From an uncultured Ruminococcus sp. (GTDB lineage Bacteria; Bacillota; Clostridia; Oscillospirales; Acutalibacteraceae): a stretch of 6,790 bases of DNA. Position 1 is the stretch's first letter, and each line of letters begins with the position of its first letter. Positions 1 through 6,443 of the stretch are shown here, in pieces. Position numbers and translations under genes: made by a program. The DNA lies in assembly GCA_946055445.1 (NCBI GenBank), contig CAMGGF010000069.1, forward strand, positions 1-6,790. Direction: 5' to 3'. The notes under the pieces were generated by a model. The model ran no database searches, was not told the DNA's origin, and saw only the letters and a program-made list of their open reading frames with translations.

Positions 1-34
1 CGCGGAAATAATCTACTACTTGTAAGCAGCACAT

Positions 35-526
35 CTACCGAAGTTCTTTTCTGTAATACAGCGTCAATTCACCGTCTTCCACTTCGGACAGAACAAAGTC
101 AGTATATCCCCAATGTAAATACACCGAAAGATTGCGTGTTTCTTTCGCGTAAACGCCGATGGTAAGGCTTGTGTATCCCATTTCCGCCGCACTTTTCTCC
201 ACAAAATGCATTAACTCGGAAACATATCCTTTTCCTTCATACGCTTTGTCAATTCGCAACGCGTGCACATTGGCGACCGTTTGAAAATCGGCCAGTTGTT
301 CTCTGCCCGCAATGGCATTACACGCAGGAGAAAATAAAAGCGTACATTCCCCGACAGGTTCACCGTCACATAGAATTACAAATGTGCTAGCCCTGCCGGT
401 TTGGTTATTCGCCGTAAATTCTCTTTTCCAATAAATCCAGCGATTATCGCCGGCGTTATTCTGAATATTTTTCTCCCAAAGTCGTTCTAAAATTTCACTG
501 TCAGCCTTACGGTATTCCATTTGCAT
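35..526 (-). CDS. GNAT-family N-acetyltransferase
   Basis: A 163-residue single-domain protein, the usual length for GNAT enzymes, which move an acetyl group from acetyl-CoA to an amine. The acetyl-CoA binding segment (motif A) lies at about residues 91-110, with a Gly-x-Gly pair at G98 and G100 in YEGKGY followed by a helix. The C-terminal motif B is at about 132-143 (NLSVYLHWGYTD), where a GNAT typically has an Asn followed by a Tyr and a WGY/GF turn. It has no signal peptide or membrane segment, so it should be cytoplasmic. The start at 526 is preceded by AAGGGG about 8 nt upstream; a second Met two codons later is less well placed. It ends in TAG. The substrate cannot be read from the sequence. 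It looks monocistronic within the window and unrelated to the sugar genes. Confidence 0.9.
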   Translation of the reverse strand: MQMEYRKADSEILERLWEKNIQNNAGDNRWIYWKREFTANNQTGRASTFVILCDGEPVGECTLLFSPACNAIAGREQLADFQTVANVHALRIDKAYEGKGYVSELMHFVEKSAAEMGYTSLTIGVYAKETRNLSVYLHWGYTDFVLSEVEDGELTLYYRKELR

Positions 527-560
527 AAGCCGTTCCCCTTACCGTAAATTGTTATAAATT

Positions 561-590
561 ATTGTAACATTTTCCATAATAAAAAAGCAA
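561..590 (-). promoter_or_regulatory. Possible promoter of the acetyltransferase gene
   Basis: On the minus strand TACAAT (561-566, 5 of 6 to the -10 consensus) is 18 nt from TTGCTT (585-590, 3 of 6 to the -35 consensus). The -35 is weak and sits in the stem of the neighbouring terminator, so this is tentative. Confidence 0.3.
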
Positions 591-608
591 GCCTTTCGAC
601 TTGCTTTT
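583..608 (-). terminator. Intrinsic terminator hairpin upstream of the acetyltransferase gene
   Basis: AAAAGCAAG (583-591) pairs perfectly with CTTGCTTTT (600-608) around an 8-nt loop. Read on the minus strand, GCAAG...CTTGC is followed by a run of six T. It would stop minus-strand transcripts entering from 600-800 before they reach the acetyltransferase gene. On the plus strand the T-run is interrupted. No intact gene now ends at it. Confidence 0.65.
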
Positions 609-797
609 CTTTCGCTTGCATCATTGCGCTTTACAAACCGTCACAGTACTTTGCCCGCGGTGGCGAATCACGGACTGCGTGGTAAAGGTGCCGTCATTTT
701 TGATGTTTATGATTGTTTTTCTAAATTTTCAGGCAGGATTTTGAAAGAAAACAAGATACGGCAAATGTTATGCTGTATGAAGGAAAAGAGAACTAAC
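609..797. other. Intergenic stretch with no convincing intact gene
   Basis: Together with its flanking sites this fills the 334-nt gap between the acetyltransferase and the permease. The plus-strand open frame beginning at 624 has no ribosome binding site and runs through a terminator hairpin, so I do not accept it. On the minus strand a frame open from about 730 ends in TGA at 621-623, reading ...NDGTFTTQSVIRHRGQ..., with the 583-608 terminator 12 nt further on. That arrangement of stop then terminator is what the 3' end of a lost gene would look like. I do not recognise the peptide family and the frame is closed upstream, so this is only a suggestion. Confidence 0.3.
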
Positions 798-831
798 AAA
801 AAAGCGAGATTGATACCAATCTCACTTTTTT
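798..831 (-). terminator. Intrinsic terminator of the permease transcript
   Basis: The arms 798-812 and 817-831 pair around a 4-nt loop (ATAC): six A-T pairs, a G-C pair, one C/A mismatch (805/824), then GAGATTG with CAATCTC. On the minus strand the stem ends in a run of T. It begins about 30 nt after the permease stop codon. The A/T tails are symmetrical, so it could work in both directions. Confidence 0.85.
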
Positions 832-860
832 GCATCTTATTTCATATTTCTATTAAGCTT

Positions 861-2303
861 TTACTGCTGTTTTTCAGCTGACTGTGCATTATACTGTTTC
901 CGGCTTTCGAGAACGGCGTTATGAATGTCCTCTTTCGTTTTGCCTGTAAGCTTATAGAAGAAGAACGGAACGCCTGCGAGGAACATCATCAGGCCGTGGA
1001 AGATTGTATAGAAGAACAGCATCCACACCTTTGTTTCAAAGCTCTGTGCGGTTCCATCCTCCAACCCTTGCACATAACCGCAGATTGAATTTGAACCGTA
1101 CAGAATTTTCGGTGCCAATGCACTTGCGATTGTTCCGCTTATCATAGTACCGATGCCGACAACAAAGGGCAGTGATGCGTCAAGGCGTTTCCCTGTTTTG
1201 AGTTCAAGGTCCTCCAAAACATCTGCCTGGAACATACTTGGCAGCAGATTGGAAGCACCGAACTGCAAACCGATAAGAAACAGAAATACGATAAACAAAA
1301 TCTGCAATGATGTACCGCCGTTTTTAAAATACATATACCCTGTCGCAAATGCGGCGACATTGATAATCACCGAGTAAATACCGCTGGCGATATAGAGCAC
1401 CTTGGAGTTAAACTTTTTCAGCAGGAAATTGATAACAAGCATACCTACCGCCGTGCCGATACCCGTAGGCAAGCCGAACAGCAGGAACTTGCTTGAGCTT
1501 CCCAGCAACGCCGCCGCAAGGAATACACCCATAAAGTTGGCAATATTTCGGAAACTCTTTAAAAACTCCGACACGATAATTGTCCAGGCATATTTATTTT
1601 TGATAACATCAAAGAAGCCCTCAACGGGATTTTTCTTTTCATTATCATATACTATACGCTCTCTTGTCATTTTTACGCCGAGCAGCATGGAGAAAATACC
1701 CACAACGCCGCAAAGTGCCGCGGATAATATATACTGCATACCTGTATCTTTTATGAAAATTGCAATCACAAGAACAATAACGAGGGATGCGGAATTACCG
1801 ACAGCCGAAACAATTCCCCTGAAGGACATAACGGTGTCACGCTCTTTCAGGTGGGGTGTTAAAACAACAGCCATACTGTTAATTTGATTGCCGAAATTCG
1901 TAGAAACCGCCCACGCAACGGCAACAGTGACAATATAAATCATCAAAAGTGTGCCTGTAAGTGCTTTCGGCGTCCAGAAACTGAGAACAAGGAAAACGCC
2001 CGTAGGAATGGCGGCAAGCAATACAAGCGGTCGGAATTTTCCGTTTTTGCCCACACGGCGTCCGTCAATATACATAACAATAAAAATGTTCAGTATAAAT
2101 GGAATAACGCTTACCAGAACATTAAAAAGCGAAGCTTGATTTTCTGTGATTTTCAGCACATCCACCAGATAAGAATTACGATATGCGCCTACCATACCCG
2201 TCATATTGGTGTAGAAAAACACCGCGACCAAGTAGGCGATAAACTCACCTGTTTTTACATGTTTTTTCTCCGGTGCCGCCGTTACGGCAGTCATTGTTTC
2301 CAT
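861..2303 (-). CDS. GPH-family (MelB-like) sugar:cation symporter, MFS superfamily
   Basis: A 480-residue polytopic membrane protein, the normal length for the glycoside-pentoside-hexuronide:cation symporter family, which imports sugars or glycosides with Na+ or H+. About twelve hydrophobic segments can be followed. Family marks are the loop after helix 2, D80-GRRVGKNGKFRP (80-92), matching the GxxxDR/RxGxFRP pattern; LTPHLKERDTVMSFRG (148-163), the usual LTP..ER...FR loop; and QADVLEDLELKTGKR (359-373), equivalent to the AD..DYxEWKTGxR motif. The tail (SRKQYNAQSAEKQQ) is polar. The start at 2303 has AAGGGG 7 nt upstream. It lies 18 nt after the phosphoesterase-like gene on the same strand, so the two are probably cotranscribed. 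Next to a GH36 alpha-galactosidase and an AraC regulator, an alpha-galactoside substrate is a fair inference, not shown directly. Confidence 0.9.
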   Translation of the reverse strand: METMTAVTAAPEKKHVKTGEFIAYLVAVFFYTNMTGMVGAYRNSYLVDVLKITENQASLFNVLVSVIPFILNIFIVMYIDGRRVGKNGKFRPLVLLAAIPTGVFLVLSFWTPKALTGTLLMIYIVTVAVAWAVSTNFGNQINSMAVVLTPHLKERDTVMSFRGIVSAVGNSASLVIVLVIAIFIKDTGMQYILSAALCGVVGIFSMLLGVKMTRERIVYDNEKKNPVEGFFDVIKNKYAWTIIVSEFLKSFRNIANFMGVFLAAALLGSSSKFLLFGLPTGIGTAVGMLVINFLLKKFNSKVLYIASGIYSVIINVAAFATGYMYFKNGGTSLQILFIVFLFLIGLQFGASNLLPSMFQADVLEDLELKTGKRLDASLPFVVGIGTMISGTIASALAPKILYGSNSICGYVQGLEDGTAQSFETKVWMLFFYTIFHGLMMFLAGVPFFFYKLTGKTKEDIHNAVLESRKQYNAQSAEKQQ

Positions 2304-2321
2304 AAAAAATCCCCTTTTCTT

Positions 2322-2870
2322 TTATCTTTCTATCACAGCCGTGTAGTCCATTTGTTTTACGTCACCTATCATGGAAAGGACAAATGTATCTATATCGGCG
2401 AACATCGGCGTTTTTCCGCCTGCTTTTTTCTCAATAATATGCGTTATTGGGTGCAGTCTTTTTAAAAGATTTGCCACTGCATCATACATAGGCGTCCCTT
2501 TGGTGTAAGGCTCGTCGCCGACGAAAACATTTCGCACCAGCTCAACGCCCACATCCTTTACCAACCTGTCGCCTATGCTTTTATCCACCTTGAAGAAAAG
2601 CAATTTGCCAAGTTTCTTCAGCGTCAGTTTTTGCAGGAGTTTCCCCACAGCGGTGATGGGAATTTTCAGCTTTTTGTTCTTTTCGGGACCGCCGAACAGC
2701 CTTGTAAAGAACATAAAATCATACGCCATAGCATCAATAATAGCGCCTGTTTCGGCAACGCATTTTTGGTCGGTTCGGCTTCTTTCCTCATAGGCAGGTC
2801 CGCTTGCCTTAAAAGACGTGTCATAATAATGCGTGTCGGTGACAAGATAGAAAGTCAGCGGTACAGGCAT
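2322..2870 (-). CDS. Internally deleted metallophosphoesterase-like protein
   Basis: An open frame of 182 residues with a plausible ribosome binding site (GGGAG about 10 nt before the ATG). Residues 5-48 (LTFYLVTDTHYYDTSF...ETGAIIDAM) look like the start of a calcineurin-type metallophosphoesterase: a beta strand followed by the first metal motif D12-x-H14. The later motifs (GDxxxxG, GNH[DE] and the C-terminal His/GHxH) are absent. From about residue 52 the sequence (FTRLFGG...LVRNVFVGDEPYTKGTP...ADIDTFVLSMIGD) resembles, from memory, the C-terminal part of clostridial metallophosphoesterases, normally far downstream of the catalytic domain. Such proteins are usually several hundred residues long. 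I infer an in-frame deletion with its junction near residues 48-53 (about 2714-2729). The product should not be an active phosphoesterase. It shares a transcript with the permease and may now serve mainly as its leader gene. Confidence 0.65.
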   Translation of the reverse strand: MPVPLTFYLVTDTHYYDTSFKASGPAYEERSRTDQKCVAETGAIIDAMAYDFMFFTRLFGGPEKNKKLKIPITAVGKLLQKLTLKKLGKLLFFKVDKSIGDRLVKDVGVELVRNVFVGDEPYTKGTPMYDAVANLLKRLHPITHIIEKKAGGKTPMFADIDTFVLSMIGDVKQMDYTAVIER

Positions 2871-2889
2871 ACGGTTTTCACTCCCGTCA

Positions 2890-2919
2890 ATTATAATGTT
2901 ATTGCTGTATATTTGTAAA
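2890..2919 (-). promoter_or_regulatory. Candidate promoter of the phosphoesterase-like/permease unit
   Basis: On the minus strand TTTACA (2914-2919, 5 of 6 to consensus) is 18 nt from TATAAT (2890-2895, 6 of 6). The predicted start point, near 2883-2884, falls at the ribosome binding site (2881-2885), giving an unusually short leader of about 13 nt. Either the leader really is minimal or transcription comes mainly from the AraC gene upstream. Confidence 0.5.
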
Positions 2920-2949
2920 TTACCACTTTTTGCCTTCGTATTAAATAGG

Positions 2950-2971
2950 TAATCCTATAATGTTAGGATTA
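2950..2971. repeat. Perfect inverted repeat between the AraC and phosphoesterase-like genes
   Basis: TAATCCTA (2950-2957) and TAGGATTA (2964-2971) are perfect 8-bp arms around TAATGT. It lies about 18 nt beyond the AraC stop codon and 31 nt upstream of the candidate -35 element at 2914-2919. There is no solid T-run on the minus strand, so it would be a weak terminator; its position also fits a regulator binding site. Confidence 0.5.
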
Positions 2972-2988
2972 TAACAATTTTCCTATTT

Positions 2989-3801
2989 TTATTCCTGTCT
3001 TGTTTTTCTGCGGTATTTCAGCGGTGAACACCCCACTGCTCTTTTAAAACAGGATGAAAAATATTGTTGGTCGGCGTAATGCAATTTGGAGGCAATACTG
3101 CCGATGCTTAAATCGGTGTGCGTTAAATAGGACTTTGCCGCATCAATTTTTTTATCTAAAAAATACTGATAAGGCGTCACATTATATTTGCTTTTAAAAA
3201 TATTGATGATATAATTTTTGGAATAGTTCATCGTTGCGCAGAGCTTATCCAGATTGTAATAGCTTTCTACACATGAATCCAACTGTTTCCGAATACGGTC
3301 AGGCAAATCCGCATTGTCTGCCAAGACGCGGTTACGGATATACATAAAAATTGAAACCAAATTTACGGTTATTCTGCTCACCATAACCTCGTACGGAATA
3401 TCCTCGCGGGAAATCTGCACAATCTCTTCAAAGTATTTCTTCACGGGGTGACAATTTTCAAATAAAAATACATCTTTCGGCAAATAGCAGTCAATCAAAC
3501 TGTCTGCAAAATCGCCCACAAACACAACCCATAATTTATGCCACGGATTTTGTGCGTCGGATTTGTATTGATGATTGCTGCCGACCTTTAAAAAGAATAT
3601 ATCGTCTTTTTCGGGTTCAAAATGCTGTCCCTCAATATCCAAAGTGCCGCAACCGTCCAATATAAATTCCAATGCATTCAAATCCGAATTCGGCCGCACG
3701 ATATGAAAATGCTTATCGCAATAGGTTTCGCCCACAAGTTCTATTTTTAACGGATCGTTTTCGTTAATCAGCGGCACAAAGTTTTTGAATTCTTCAATCA
3801 T
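2989..3801 (-). CDS. AraC-family transcriptional regulator (cupin sensor + double HTH)
   Basis: A sugar-responsive type of regulator. Counting from the start chosen here (270 residues), residues about 20-120 form a cupin-like sensor domain (HFHIVRP..., LEFILDGCGTLDIEGQHF, DDIFFLKVGSNHQYK). The C-terminal AraC DNA-binding domain holds two helix-turn-helix units: about 182-215 (NLDKLCATMNYSKNYIINIFKSKYNVTPYQYF) and 231-265 (LSIGSIASKLHYADQQYFSSCFKRAVGCSPLKYRR), the latter with the family signature F...F+R..G.SP..YR. I prefer the ATG at 3801 over the one at 3837: GAGGA (3810-3814) sits 8 nt before 3801, whereas nothing resembling a ribosome binding site precedes 3837. The gene is divergent from the alpha-galactosidase and probably controls it, the permease unit, or both, as an activator. 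The effector is unknown. Confidence 0.9.
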   Translation of the reverse strand: MIEEFKNFVPLINENDPLKIELVGETYCDKHFHIVRPNSDLNALEFILDGCGTLDIEGQHFEPEKDDIFFLKVGSNHQYKSDAQNPWHKLWVVFVGDFADSLIDCYLPKDVFLFENCHPVKKYFEEIVQISREDIPYEVMVSRITVNLVSIFMYIRNRVLADNADLPDRIRKQLDSCVESYYNLDKLCATMNYSKNYIINIFKSKYNVTPYQYFLDKKIDAAKSYLTHTDLSIGSIASKLHYADQQYFSSCFKRAVGCSPLKYRRKTRQE

Positions 3802-3850
3802 CGTAACAATCCTCACATTTTGCTTAATATTTCTCATTTATCAATGCAGT

Positions 3851-3889
3851 TTATTGTGATATTTTTATGATAATTCAAAATCAATATAA
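3851..3889. promoter_or_regulatory. Imperfect inverted repeat, possible AraC-protein operator
   Basis: TTATTGTGAT (3851-3860) and ATCAATATAA (3880-3889) are inverted copies matching at 8 of 10 positions. They bracket the -10 of the AraC promoter and overlap the -10 candidate of the alpha-galactosidase promoter. AraC proteins more often bind direct repeats, and AT-rich DNA gives such matches by chance, so confidence is low. Confidence 0.25.
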
Positions 3890-3895
3890 AGTCAA
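3867..3895 (-). promoter_or_regulatory. Promoter of the AraC-family regulator gene
   Basis: On the minus strand TTGACT (3890-3895, 5 of 6) and TATCAT (3867-3872, 5 of 6) are exactly 17 nt apart. The predicted start, near 3860, leaves a leader of about 59 nt before the preferred start codon at 3801. Confidence 0.65.
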
Positions 3896-3906
3896 CCGAC
3901 AGGAGG
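3885..3906 (+). promoter_or_regulatory. Weak alpha-galactosidase -10 candidate and strong ribosome binding site
   Basis: TATAAA (3885-3890) is the best -10 candidate. No good -35 is present (TTTTTA at 3862-3867 matches 3 of 6), as expected for an activator-dependent promoter. AGGAGG (3901-3906) is 7 nt before the ATG at 3914 and is a strong ribosome binding site. The -10 shares one base with the AraC -35 on the other strand. Confidence 0.45.
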
Positions 3907-3913
3907 ATAATTT

Positions 3914-5995
3914 ATGATTCGGTGTAAAAATACCATTTTTGTTTTGGAAACGCAAAACACCCAATATGTTTTGGGTGTGGATAAATACGGATATAATCAT
4001 CATTTGCATTGGGGAAAAAAGTGCGATATAAACGATTTCTGCACGCCGCAAATCGGCGACCAGAATTCAAACCACTCAATGCTTGACGCTTTCCGACAGG
4101 AATACACGCCCTTCGGTAAAACCATGTATCGCGGCTGTGCGGTAAAGGCGGAGTTTTTTGACGGTTGCCGTGAAATTAACCTGAAATATGACGGCTATGC
4201 ACAAAAGGACGACTGTTTGGAACTACAATTCTCGGACACGGTCTATCCCCTTGCAATAACCTTGCATTATCAGACTTATGCGGACTGTGACATTATTTCC
4301 AGATGGGTAACCGTGAAAAACAACGGCGATACGCCTATATATTTTGAAAAACTGTGCAGTGCGGAATTTAATCTGCCCTCCGCAAACCCATATACCTTTA
4401 AAAACACAAACGGTGCATGGGGCGGCGAAAACATTGAGACAAATACCCTTTTAGAGGGCGGCGCTTGGGTAAATGAAAGCCGACGCGGTATTTCGGGGCA
4501 CAATCAGTCCCCCTATTTTATCGCATATCAGAACGCCGATGAAAAAAGCGGCGATGTTTACTTTGCCACACTTGCATACAGCGGGAATTTTAAGGTGAAA
4601 GCGGAACGGGATTTGTTCGGTAAAACACGGATAATTCTCGGTATGAATGATTTTGATTTCCGTTTTCAACTGAACGCAGGCGAAACCTTTGACACGCCGA
4701 AGGTTTTCTGCGGGTATACACAAGGCTTCGGTGAAATGTCACGGCAAATGCACAAATTTGCCGTAGAAAACATCTTGCCCAAAAGCCATAATGATAAGTT
4801 ATTGCCCGTGCTTTACAATTCATGGGAGGCAACAGAGTTTGATGTGAACTGTGAAAATCAAACTGCCCTTGCAAAAATCGCCGCCGAAATCGGCGTGGAA
4901 CTGTTTGTAATGGACGACGGTTGGTTCGGCAAGCGCAATAATGACAGGGCGGGACTCGGTGATTGGTTCGTAAACCGCGAAAAATTCCCCAACGGTCTTG
5001 ATGCGTTAATAAATCAGGTAAACGCGTTGGGTATGGATTTCGGTATATGGGTGGAACCCGAAATGGTAAATGCAGACAGCGATTTGTTCCGCGCCCATCC
5101 CGACTGGACATATCACTATGATACAAGAGAGGCCTGTGAACTTCGCAATCAGCGGGTGCTGAATATGACAAGAGAAGATGTGCAGGAATATGTATTTAAC
5201 TGTCTGCATACGCTTTTATCCGAGCACAACATCAAATATATAAAATGGGATATGAACAGACCTTTTTCCGAAACGGGCGCAGAAAATTTGGAATGTCCCC
5301 AAATGCTTTGGTATCTGCACACGAAAGCCGTTTATGATATAGTGGATCAGTTAAAGGCATTACACCCCGATGTTGCGATTGAGAGTTGTGCTTCGGGCGG
5401 CGGCAGAACGGATTACGGTGCGCTGATGCATTTTGACCAAGTGTGGACCAGCGACAACACGGACGCCATTGACAGAATGGTCATTCAAAAGGGCTATTCC
5501 CTTTTAAAGCCTATCAAAACCATGCGCGCTTGGGTTACGGACATAAACTGGTATAATAAGCCCTGCACCCTTGATTTTCGGTTTAACATTGCTATGCAGG
5601 GCGCTTTGGGTATTGGCGGTAACTTGACAAAATATACCGAAAAGGATTTGGAAATCTGTAAAAAGAACATTTCCCTTTATAAGCAAATCCGACCGCTTGT
5701 GCAGTTCGGCAAACTTTACAGAAATATGGATATTGATAAGGACGAAATCCTTTTTAACCAGTATGTAAACGCGGAAAAAACCGAAAGCGTTGCCTTTATT
5801 GCGGCAAACGGCACAAGGTTTTACAAAAAGAGTGTTCCTATGCGCTTTAGCGGACTGGACGAACAAAAACGCTATACCCTGTCAATCAACGGCAAAACAT
5901 ATGAAAAAAGCGGCGCATATCTTATGAATGTGGGAATTGATTTAGAGGTTCGCGGCGCGGATTACAACAGAATTATACTGATAAACCAAGTATAA
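3914..5995 (+). CDS. Alpha-galactosidase, glycoside hydrolase family 36
   Basis: A full-length 693-residue retaining enzyme that removes terminal alpha-linked galactose from oligosaccharides such as melibiose or raffinose. An N-terminal beta-sandwich (about 1-285) precedes a TIM barrel (about 295-600) and a C-terminal beta domain (about 605-693). Visible GH36 marks: FVMDDGWFGKRNND (331-344); FGIWVEPEMVN (376-386); KWDMNRP (444-450) with the expected nucleophile D446; ESCASGGGRTD (490-500); and WTSDNTD (511-517) with the expected acid/base D514. All key residues are present, so it should be active. There is no signal peptide, so it acts in the cytoplasm on imported sugar, fitting the neighbouring GPH permease. 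The ribosome binding site is excellent. It is divergent from the AraC gene; the decayed GH101-like gene follows 32 nt downstream and was probably in the same operon. Specificity for alpha-N-acetylgalactosamine instead of galactose cannot be fully ruled out. Confidence 0.95.
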   Translation: MIRCKNTIFVLETQNTQYVLGVDKYGYNHHLHWGKKCDINDFCTPQIGDQNSNHSMLDAFRQEYTPFGKTMYRGCAVKAEFFDGCREINLKYDGYAQKDDCLELQFSDTVYPLAITLHYQTYADCDIISRWVTVKNNGDTPIYFEKLCSAEFNLPSANPYTFKNTNGAWGGENIETNTLLEGGAWVNESRRGISGHNQSPYFIAYQNADEKSGDVYFATLAYSGNFKVKAERDLFGKTRIILGMNDFDFRFQLNAGETFDTPKVFCGYTQGFGEMSRQMHKFAVENILPKSHNDKLLPVLYNSWEATEFDVNCENQTALAKIAAEIGVELFVMDDGWFGKRNNDRAGLGDWFVNREKFPNGLDALINQVNALGMDFGIWVEPEMVNADSDLFRAHPDWTYHYDTREACELRNQRVLNMTREDVQEYVFNCLHTLLSEHNIKYIKWDMNRPFSETGAENLECPQMLWYLHTKAVYDIVDQLKALHPDVAIESCASGGGRTDYGALMHFDQVWTSDNTDAIDRMVIQKGYSLLKPIKTMRAWVTDINWYNKPCTLDFRFNIAMQGALGIGGNLTKYTEKDLEICKKNISLYKQIRPLVQFGKLYRNMDIDKDEILFNQYVNAEKTESVAFIAANGTRFYKKSVPMRFSGLDEQKRYTLSINGKTYEKSGAYLMNVGIDLEVRGADYNRIILINQV

Positions 5996-6027
5996 TTTAT
6001 CAAAATCAGGCTGAGAGGAATATTGTT

Positions 6028-6355
6028 ATGGAAAAAGTTTGGAATTACAACTACGACTACGCAAGTTGAATGGTTATGAAATTGGGTATGGCGGTCCCTG
6101 ATAAAGAAAATCCCAGGAAAAGCATGGTTTCGCTGACCTTCCGCGACGCCCTTGATTACATAAAAAGATTGATAGCATTACGCAGGGCATTACAAAAATT
6201 TATTACCTCGTAGGCTGGCAATATCTCGGGCACGATGACAAATACCCTGACTTTTTTGAGGTAAACAGTGCGCTCAAACGCCCGAAGACGAAACGGCATA
6301 TGACAGTTTCAAGTGGTTCAGCGATGTGGCAAAGAAATATCATTCCGTAATCAGC
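6028..6355 (+). pseudogene. Decayed 5' fragment of a GH101-like glycosidase gene
   Basis: The fragment keeps a ribosome binding site (GAGAGGAA, 6013-6020) and ATG. Frame 1 reads MEKVWNYNYDYAS, then TGA at 6067-6069, then MVMKLGMAVPDKENPRKSMV and on to ALDYIKR. A one-base loss near 6166-6168 moves the reading to a second frame with IDSITQGITKIYYLVGWQYL and GHDDKYPDFFEVNSALKRP. A second one-base loss near 6281-6284 moves it to a third frame with EDETAYDSFKWFSDVAKKYH and SVIS. Similarity then stops at about 6355 and the rest of the gene is missing. The LVGWQ.(..)GHD..YP..FEVN..L pattern recalls the catalytic barrel of GH101 endo-alpha-N-acetylgalactosaminidases and their uncharacterised relatives, which are much longer. 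The family call is from memory and moderate; the decay is directly visible. It lies 32 nt after the alpha-galactosidase and was probably cotranscribed with it. Confidence 0.7.
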
Positions 6356-6360
6356 TCTAC

Positions 6361-6393
6361 ATACGCGAAGCGTATATCATCTGCGAAGCAGAT
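6361..6393. repeat. Two tandem hairpins with GAA loops
   Basis: ATACGC-GAA-GCGTAT (6361-6375) and ATCTGC-GAA-GCAGAT (6379-6393) are perfect 6-bp stems with the same loop, separated by ATC. Both contain GCGAAGC, repeated at an 18-nt period. They begin a few bases after coding similarity in the pseudogene ends. They resemble dispersed hairpin repeats I recall from clostridial genomes; only two units are seen here. Confidence 0.6.
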
Positions 6394-6443
6394 ATTATGC
6401 CGACAGTTTTATCACCCGTGACCGCAGGGAACGGATATCATTG
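6394..6443. other. Spacer between the hairpin repeats and the terminator
   Basis: Holds no open frame or clean hairpin. The stretch CCGTGACC...GGAACGGATATCAT, near 6416-6441, may be a degenerate third unit of the hairpin repeat (it ends in the same GATATCAT-like spacing), but pairing is poor. Confidence 0.2.

Noticed and set aside
624..881. Plus-strand open frame of 85 codons
   Set aside because: No ribosome binding site, runs through the 798-831 terminator and into the 3' end of the permease gene, and has no recognisable domain.
1402..2465. Long plus-strand open frames opposite the permease gene (161 and 193 codons)
   Set aside because: They are antisense shadows of a clear membrane transporter; their peptides show no domain or start signal.
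4590..5171. Minus-strand open frame of 193 codons within the alpha-galactosidase
   Set aside because: It overlaps the conserved GH36 catalytic domain on the opposite strand and has no features of its own.
6067..6069. In-frame TGA read as tryptophan or selenocysteine instead of a stop
   Set aside because: The same gene also carries two frameshifts and is truncated, and the intact genes here encode tryptophan by TGG with no internal TGA. Simple decay explains it better.
6361..6393. CRISPR array
   Set aside because: Only two short palindromes 18 nt apart with a 3-nt spacer; no repeat-spacer pattern and no cas gene.
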